This document shows, one piece after another, positions 20,584 through 24,267 of a stretch of 24,267 nt of DNA. How positions within the stretch are numbered: the first letter of the stretch is position 1; each line of letters starts with the position of its first letter. Under the pieces are notes generated by a model, which worked only from the letters and a program-made list of their open reading frames with translations, was not told the DNA's origin and searched no databases. The translations under genes were made by a program, and so were the position numbers. Where the stretch lies: the IMG/VR virus record IMGVR_UViG_3300017989_000431, positions 1 to 24,267 of that record; one strand, written 5' to 3'. The stretch is from a virus.

Positions 20584-22338
20584 TTAGGCCAGAACGAGCG
20601 ACATGGACTGCGACGAAACGCCGTCGGAAAGAACGGAGACGTTGACGACGTCACCAGCTGCGAGCGTCGCCGTCAAGTTCGGAACAGCGACCGTTGCCGA
20701 CGTGTCGGTAATCGAGGCCGTCGACATCGCGAGCCCTCCGCTTTCCCCGGTCGGGGTGCATACCGCCCCACCCGCGGTGACGGCGAACCCTTCACCGACG
20801 CCGCCCGTCAAGTTCGCCGCCGCAACGACGCCGAACGCCGGGCCGCCGCCCGAGTTCGCACGAAGAATGCCCGTCCATGCCGACGCGCCGGCGTTCACCA
20901 GCGCGGCGATCGCGTCTTCGTTCGGTGTGAGACCGACGAGGTCGATCGTCAGCACGCCCGCGGCATAAGCGACCGTCGAGGGGCCCGCGCCGCCCGTGTC
21001 GACGACCTCGACCTGGATCACGTTCGACGGAGCGCCGGGTTCTTCTGCGATGATGTCGAGCGATGCTCCGAGAGTGATCGCCGCGAAGGTTTGCCCATGG
21101 AGCAGACCACGACCGAGAAAGACCGCGTCCTGCCCGGCCGCTGTCAGCGTCGCCGTTCCACCGTTGTCGTAGGCGTCGAGTTCGGGCGCATCGACGCGCG
21201 CCTGGAGTCGACGTGTCGAGTAGTCGGTGGCGTCCCATGCCCCGATCCCGCCGTTCAACGCGGCGGCAAGGTTCGACGCCGTCCCGGTGAGCCGGAGATC
21301 CGACCAAACGAAAACACCGGCGCCCGCGATGGCGTCACCGCTTGCGACGCCGCAGTCAACGTCGCCGCCGAACCATTCGAATCGGTTTGTCGAAACGGTG
21401 ACGAGGGCCTCGAGGTTGCCAGTCGTCGAATCGGCCCGATGTAGCGTGTTCGTCGGTTGCGCTGCGGCGGCGGCCACGTCGATCCCGCCCTGGAACAGGG
21501 CATCGAATAGAGTAACGGTCGTTGCACCCGCGCCGGTTTCCTCGAGCGCGAGAGCGTCGTTGTCCTCGTGCCAAAGCGCGATTTCGTGACCTCGGATCGT
21601 GCCCTGAGTGATTTGTAGCGCCGCGTTTGCGTTGCCCGTGGTCGCCCTGACCTCACAATCCCAGAGCTCGACCTCGCCCGAAGCCGCCGTGATTTGCGCG
21701 CCGTGGGTCGCGGCCGCGCCGGCGACGAATCGGCACCCTTTGGCGACGACGACGACAGCGGCGGCGCCCGTGATCTCGAGCGCCGAATCGGCGGCCTCGG
21801 TCGCCACGATGTTTTCGACGTAGGCGGTTCCGGCCTCAACGGCCGTCACCTTTCCGGCGACGGCGACGAGGCCAGAACGCGCGGGACAGAGGCCGACGAC
21901 GGCGACGCCGGCGACGAGCGCAATATCTTCGGCATATGCGCCGGGGGCGAGGTAGATCACATCGCCAGCGGACGCGAGCGCCGCTGCTGCGGCGTAAGTC
22001 TTCGCCGGGTTCGACCTCGATCCCGTCGAAGTCCCGGTGAACGACGGGTCAACGTACCAGGCGCCCGCGGGAGCGGCGACGCCGCCCGGGTCGACACCAG
22101 CGGACGCGAGCGCGGCCATGATCGTCTGGTCGGGGTCCTTCGCGCCGAACTGTTCCTGAAAACGTGCCAACGCTGTCGCGTATGCGGCGTTGTAGGACAC
22201 CAGCGCGGCCCCCGCCGCGATTGCCGCGGTGACATCGTCTTGAGTGTCGTCAACGATCTGCCCCGGAATGAACCGCGTCGGGTTTGGCCCGCCGCCGATC
22301 AACCCCTCGAATTTCTGCAAGCAAAGCCAGAGTGCCAT
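20584..22338 (-). CDS. right-handed beta-helix fibre/spike-like protein
   Basis: A 584-aa protein, Ala/Gly/Val-rich. Residues 1-90 are a helical head ('DVTAAIAAGAALVSYNAAYA'). From about 93 a pectate-lyase-like entry ('AWYVDPSFTGTSTGSRSNPA', 'AGDVIYLAPGAYAED') leads into repeated short strands up to about 400, as in parallel beta-helix proteins of tail spikes and surface proteins. The last 160 residues form separate beta modules ('SNVIQVEVVDTGGAGPSTVA' onward) and a final adhesion-like domain. It is probably a virion surface or receptor-binding protein. The location between terminase and portal is not where tail spikes usually lie, so a head fibre is possible. The ATG at 22338 has GGGAGGT at 8 nt. 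Confidence 0.68.
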   Translation of the reverse strand: MALWLCLQKFEGLIGGGPNPTRFIPGQIVDDTQDDVTAAIAAGAALVSYNAAYATALARFQEQFGAKDPDQTIMAALASAGVDPGGVAAPAGAWYVDPSFTGTSTGSRSNPAKTYAAAAALASAGDVIYLAPGAYAEDIALVAGVAVVGLCPARSGLVAVAGKVTAVEAGTAYVENIVATEAADSALEITGAAAVVVVAKGCRFVAGAAATHGAQITAASGEVELWDCEVRATTGNANAALQITQGTIRGHEIALWHEDNDALALEETGAGATTVTLFDALFQGGIDVAAAAAQPTNTLHRADSTTGNLEALVTVSTNRFEWFGGDVDCGVASGDAIAGAGVFVWSDLRLTGTASNLAAALNGGIGAWDATDYSTRRLQARVDAPELDAYDNGGTATLTAAGQDAVFLGRGLLHGQTFAAITLGASLDIIAEEPGAPSNVIQVEVVDTGGAGPSTVAYAAGVLTIDLVGLTPNEDAIAALVNAGASAWTGILRANSGGGPAFGVVAAANLTGGVGEGFAVTAGGAVCTPTGESGGLAMSTASITDTSATVAVPNLTATLAAGDVVNVSVLSDGVSSQSMSLVLA

Positions 22339-22340
22339 CG

Positions 22341-22359
22341 CTGAAACCTCCCTTTTCAG
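22341..22359 (-). promoter_or_regulatory. small hairpin presenting the ribosome site in its loop
   Basis: CTGAAA (22341-22346) and TTTCAG (22354-22359) form a perfect 6-bp stem. Its 7-nt loop, read on the minus strand, is AGGGAGG, the Shine-Dalgarno of the beta-helix gene. The stem is AT-rich and weak, so any effect on translation is uncertain. Confidence 0.35.
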
Positions 22360-22369
22360 ACCTTCCTAA

Positions 22370-22768
22370 CTAGGTCGTGGCTCGGAACACGAGTTCTCGT
22401 GTAGAAACGAGCGAATTCGCCGTAACTCTTACGTAAAAACGACCACCACCGACGAAACCGCACGGCCCCGCGAGAAGATCGGTTTGGGACGTGCCGCCGC
22501 CGGAAATCGCAAACGACGCGACGAGCGACCATCGCCAGAGCGCCGGATTTTTTACCTCTTCGTCTCGTTCGTCGAGTGCATAAATCTCGACGCTGACGGC
22601 CTCTCCGGTCGGGGCGTGGAGTCCACCGATCAAGCGATTTGCGATCATGGTGTTTGACTCGCGCGCTCGAAAATCCACCAGACGCGCCGTTGGGACGTTG
22701 GCGGGCGCTGCGATCGGGTCTGCGTCAGTGATCCCTTTGGGAATTTCGAGGATATGGTGCCATCTCAT
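22370..22768 (-). CDS. unknown protein, probable virion component
   Basis: A 132-aa protein between terminase and the beta-helix gene. It starts 'MRWHHILEIPKGITDADPIA'. It is beta-rich in the second half, with 'GEAVSVEIYALDERDEEVKN' and a C-terminus of alternating strands ('GRFYVRVTANSLVSTRELVF'), like a small jelly-roll or Ig-type domain. It could be a partner, cap or head-binding domain for the beta-helix protein that follows after 31 nt, which is inference from adjacency only. The ATG at 22768 has GGAGG 5 nt upstream. The family is not recognised. Confidence 0.6.
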   Translation of the reverse strand: MRWHHILEIPKGITDADPIAAPANVPTARLVDFRARESNTMIANRLIGGLHAPTGEAVSVEIYALDERDEEVKNPALWRWSLVASFAISGGGTSQTDLLAGPCGFVGGGRFYVRVTANSLVSTRELVFRATT

Positions 22769-22800
22769 GCCGGCCTCCGTGCGTTCCTACCGTCGAGGTC

Positions 22801-22809
22801 ACTCTATCA
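22801..22809 (-). promoter_or_regulatory. extended -10 box (TGATAGAGT) after the terminase gene
   Basis: TGATAGAGT on the minus strand fits TGnTAnnnT and lies about 32 nt before the ATG at 22768, giving a short leader with a ribosome site. It is in the 74-bp gap after terminase. No clear -35. Confidence 0.35.
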
Positions 22810-22842
22810 CAGAGGGGCGATTCCTGGCGCCGCGAGGGGGCG

Positions 22843-24267
22843 TCAGCGTCGAAGATGGTCGCTAGGCTGTACACGGGCCGCAAAGAACCGCCGCGCGCCC
22901 TCACGGGCGAACCACGACGCCATGACGCGATCCCCGGTGTGCGCCGACGGGTCGAAATCGAGCAACTCGCGCACCCATTCAACGACCTCGTCGGGGGGGT
23001 CGTGCCCGCCGGGGCCCGACGGAGCGACCCAAAGGCCGTTTTTCATTTCGACGGCGAGTGACTCGACGCCCCACTCCTCGTGAAATTTGTTTGACCCGCT
23101 TGTGAAATATGTTGACACCGAAAGCCCGCGTCCCGCGGCAAACTGGGCAAGGTATTTTTGTGCCGCGTTCGATTCGACGATTAGCTCGGAGTCAAACGTC
23201 GTCGAGACCCATTCGGCCTCGTCGAGGATCTCGGGGCCCGTCCAATGCCCCGATCGAATGTCGACGACAACACGCCGCTTGTCCCCGGGCGTGACGGCGA
23301 TCGTGAACAGGCACGACACGGCGTCGACGTCGCGCTCCCCGACGCCGAGGTCGACGCCTGTAAAGCACTGGAGGGGGGAGCCCCGGAGCGTCGGAATCGT
23401 CGTGAGAAACGACCGCCCCACGCCGAGCCGGAGCATGTGATCGAGCCACGCTTTTTTGAACCGCCTCGCCATGTCGGAGAGCACGCGACAAAGGTGTTTC
23501 CGCGCAAACGCGGAGTCGGTCATTCCGCGCCGGCGGTCCATGACGCGCTCGAGCGGCCATTGCCGCGGCCAAACGGGACGCCAGCGCGCCGGCGGGTCGT
23601 CTGGGTTCTCCACGACGGCCGTCGTCATCGAGTCCCAACCATCGCGCCCCTTGAGCCGCTGGAGGAGATCGTCGGCGTCCCATGGGTTCCCGATGACGAA
23701 GCACCTTCCGAACGTTTCGGCGTCGTAATCGTCGACGAGACGGGTGAACACGTAGTCGTCGAACCACGATTCGATTTTGTCTCGGCTCGCTCTGGTCCTG
23801 GTGTTGTCGAGGTGTAGCAGGTCGTCGATCACGACGAGATCGAGCCGGCTCCCGAGGATATTGTGCGACCCCGCGCCCCGGGCCTGGATCGTCGGGTCGC
23901 GCGACAGGTAGTCACGCTCCACGATGATGTCGGAATCGCTCCACGGGTCGCCCTGTCGCGCGCTCGGTCGAAGGGCGGGAAACACCTCGCGCACGCGCGG
24001 GTTCTGCTCGATGTGGCGACGGACGCCGCCGAGGAGTTTTCGAGCTGCGTCGTCGTTGGCGCCGACGAGAAGAACGCGAAGATTCGGGTTCGTCCCGATT
24101 TCCCAGAGCACGCGCCCGAGGCCGATCTGTATCGACTTTCCGAGTTCGACGGCGGCCTCGATGACGCCCCATCGCGTCGCCGAAAAGAACTCGTGCCATG
24201 CTTCGTGGAACGGTTCGTTGTGGATCGGCCGCCCGGTCTTCTCGTGCGGGATCGCGAACTCGACGAA
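22843..24267 (-). CDS. terminase large subunit, partial (N-terminus off the right edge)
   Basis: The frame is open to the last base, giving 474 residues of the C-terminal part. A Walker A-like 'ELGKS' is at visible residues 41-45, Walker B 'LDLVVIDDLLH' at about 142-152 and a motif III-like 'CFVIGNPWDADDLL' after it: the packaging ATPase. The nuclease domain begins at 'CFTGVDLGVG' (first catalytic Asp), continues with 'ELIVESNAAQKYLAQF' and ends with the Asp in 'HTGDRVMASW'. This motor cuts the concatemer and pumps DNA through the portal. The Walker A lacks the usual R-x-x-G-K-S/T lead-in, as in several phage terminases. A GTG near 24111 is internal to the ATPase domain, not the start. Confidence 0.92.
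   Translation of the reverse strand, partial: FVEFAIPHEKTGRPIHNEPFHEAWHEFFSATRWGVIEAAVELGKSIQIGLGRVLWEIGTNPNLRVLLVGANDDAARKLLGGVRRHIEQNPRVREVFPALRPSARQGDPWSDSDIIVERDYLSRDPTIQARGAGSHNILGSRLDLVVIDDLLHLDNTRTRASRDKIESWFDDYVFTRLVDDYDAETFGRCFVIGNPWDADDLLQRLKGRDGWDSMTTAVVENPDDPPARWRPVWPRQWPLERVMDRRRGMTDSAFARKHLCRVLSDMARRFKKAWLDHMLRLGVGRSFLTTIPTLRGSPLQCFTGVDLGVGERDVDAVSCLFTIAVTPGDKRRVVVDIRSGHWTGPEILDEAEWVSTTFDSELIVESNAAQKYLAQFAAGRGLSVSTYFTSGSNKFHEEWGVESLAVEMKNGLWVAPSGPGGHDPPDEVVEWVRELLDFDPSAHTGDRVMASWFAREGARRFFAARVQPSDHLRR

Noticed and set aside
1-24267. Haloarchaeal host, suggested by high GC and CTC/GAC/TCG codons
   Set aside because: Peptidoglycan transglycosylase, strong Shine-Dalgarno sites and -10 type promoters point to bacteria. 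The archaeal TATA box at about -27 was not seen at the leaderless genes.
1-24267. tRNA genes, CRISPR arrays, IS elements, att sites
   Set aside because: No cloverleaf, regularly spaced repeat, transposase, integrase or long terminal repeat was seen on reading both strands; a short tRNA could be missed without a covariance search.

Overview
The window is a 24.3 kb stretch of a tailed-phage (Caudoviricetes) genome, or of a prophage, cut open at both ends. It encodes a contractile-tail (myovirus) particle: there is a tail sheath gene, a tail tube gene, a frameshifted tail assembly chaperone and the start of a tape measure gene. The DNA is very GC-rich, and the real genes use mostly GC-ending codons, with CTC favoured for leucine. 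A peptidoglycan lytic transglycosylase, Shine-Dalgarno sites (AGGAGG and AAAGGTGAT types) and -10-type promoters point to a bacterial host. Several genes appear to be read as leaderless mRNAs from a TGnTAnnCT box 6-7 nt before the start codon. That style is common in Actinobacteria and Deinococcus and also occurs elsewhere, so the host phylum cannot be fixed from this window.

Layout, right to left (most genes are on the minus strand): terminase large subunit (partial, 5' end missing), a small unknown protein, a beta-helix fibre-like protein, portal protein and a MuF-like head protein (24267 down to 17815). The structural run is then interrupted. A five-gene plus-strand operon lies at 14335-17848 (RecF/SMC-like ATPase, membrane-anchored transglycosylase, winged-helix regulator, double zinc-ribbon protein, DNA methyltransferase). 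A divergent minus-strand pair follows (RecB/Cas4-type nuclease and a probable single-strand annealing protein, 14204-12302). These two units leave from a strikingly symmetrical divergent promoter in the 130-bp gap 14205-14334. The structural genes then resume leftward: two virion proteins, scaffold, major capsid protein, a SAP-domain protein, a small basic protein, connector genes, an HK97 gp10-like protein, a tail terminator candidate, sheath, tube, the two-part chaperone and the tape measure protein (open at the left edge).

The genes fall into three working groups: DNA packaging and head assembly (terminase, portal, MuF, scaffold, capsid), neck and tail assembly, and an embedded recombination/modification/lysis island. 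The main unusual signals are four. There is a textbook G GGA AAC -1 frameshift site with a downstream stem in the chaperone gene. A set of leaderless promoters sits directly on start codons inside the late region. The recombination promoters are mirrored. A beta-rich domain is shared between the tail sheath and another virion protein. No tRNA, IS element, integrase or CRISPR array was seen, and no gap longer than about 160 bp lacks a gene.
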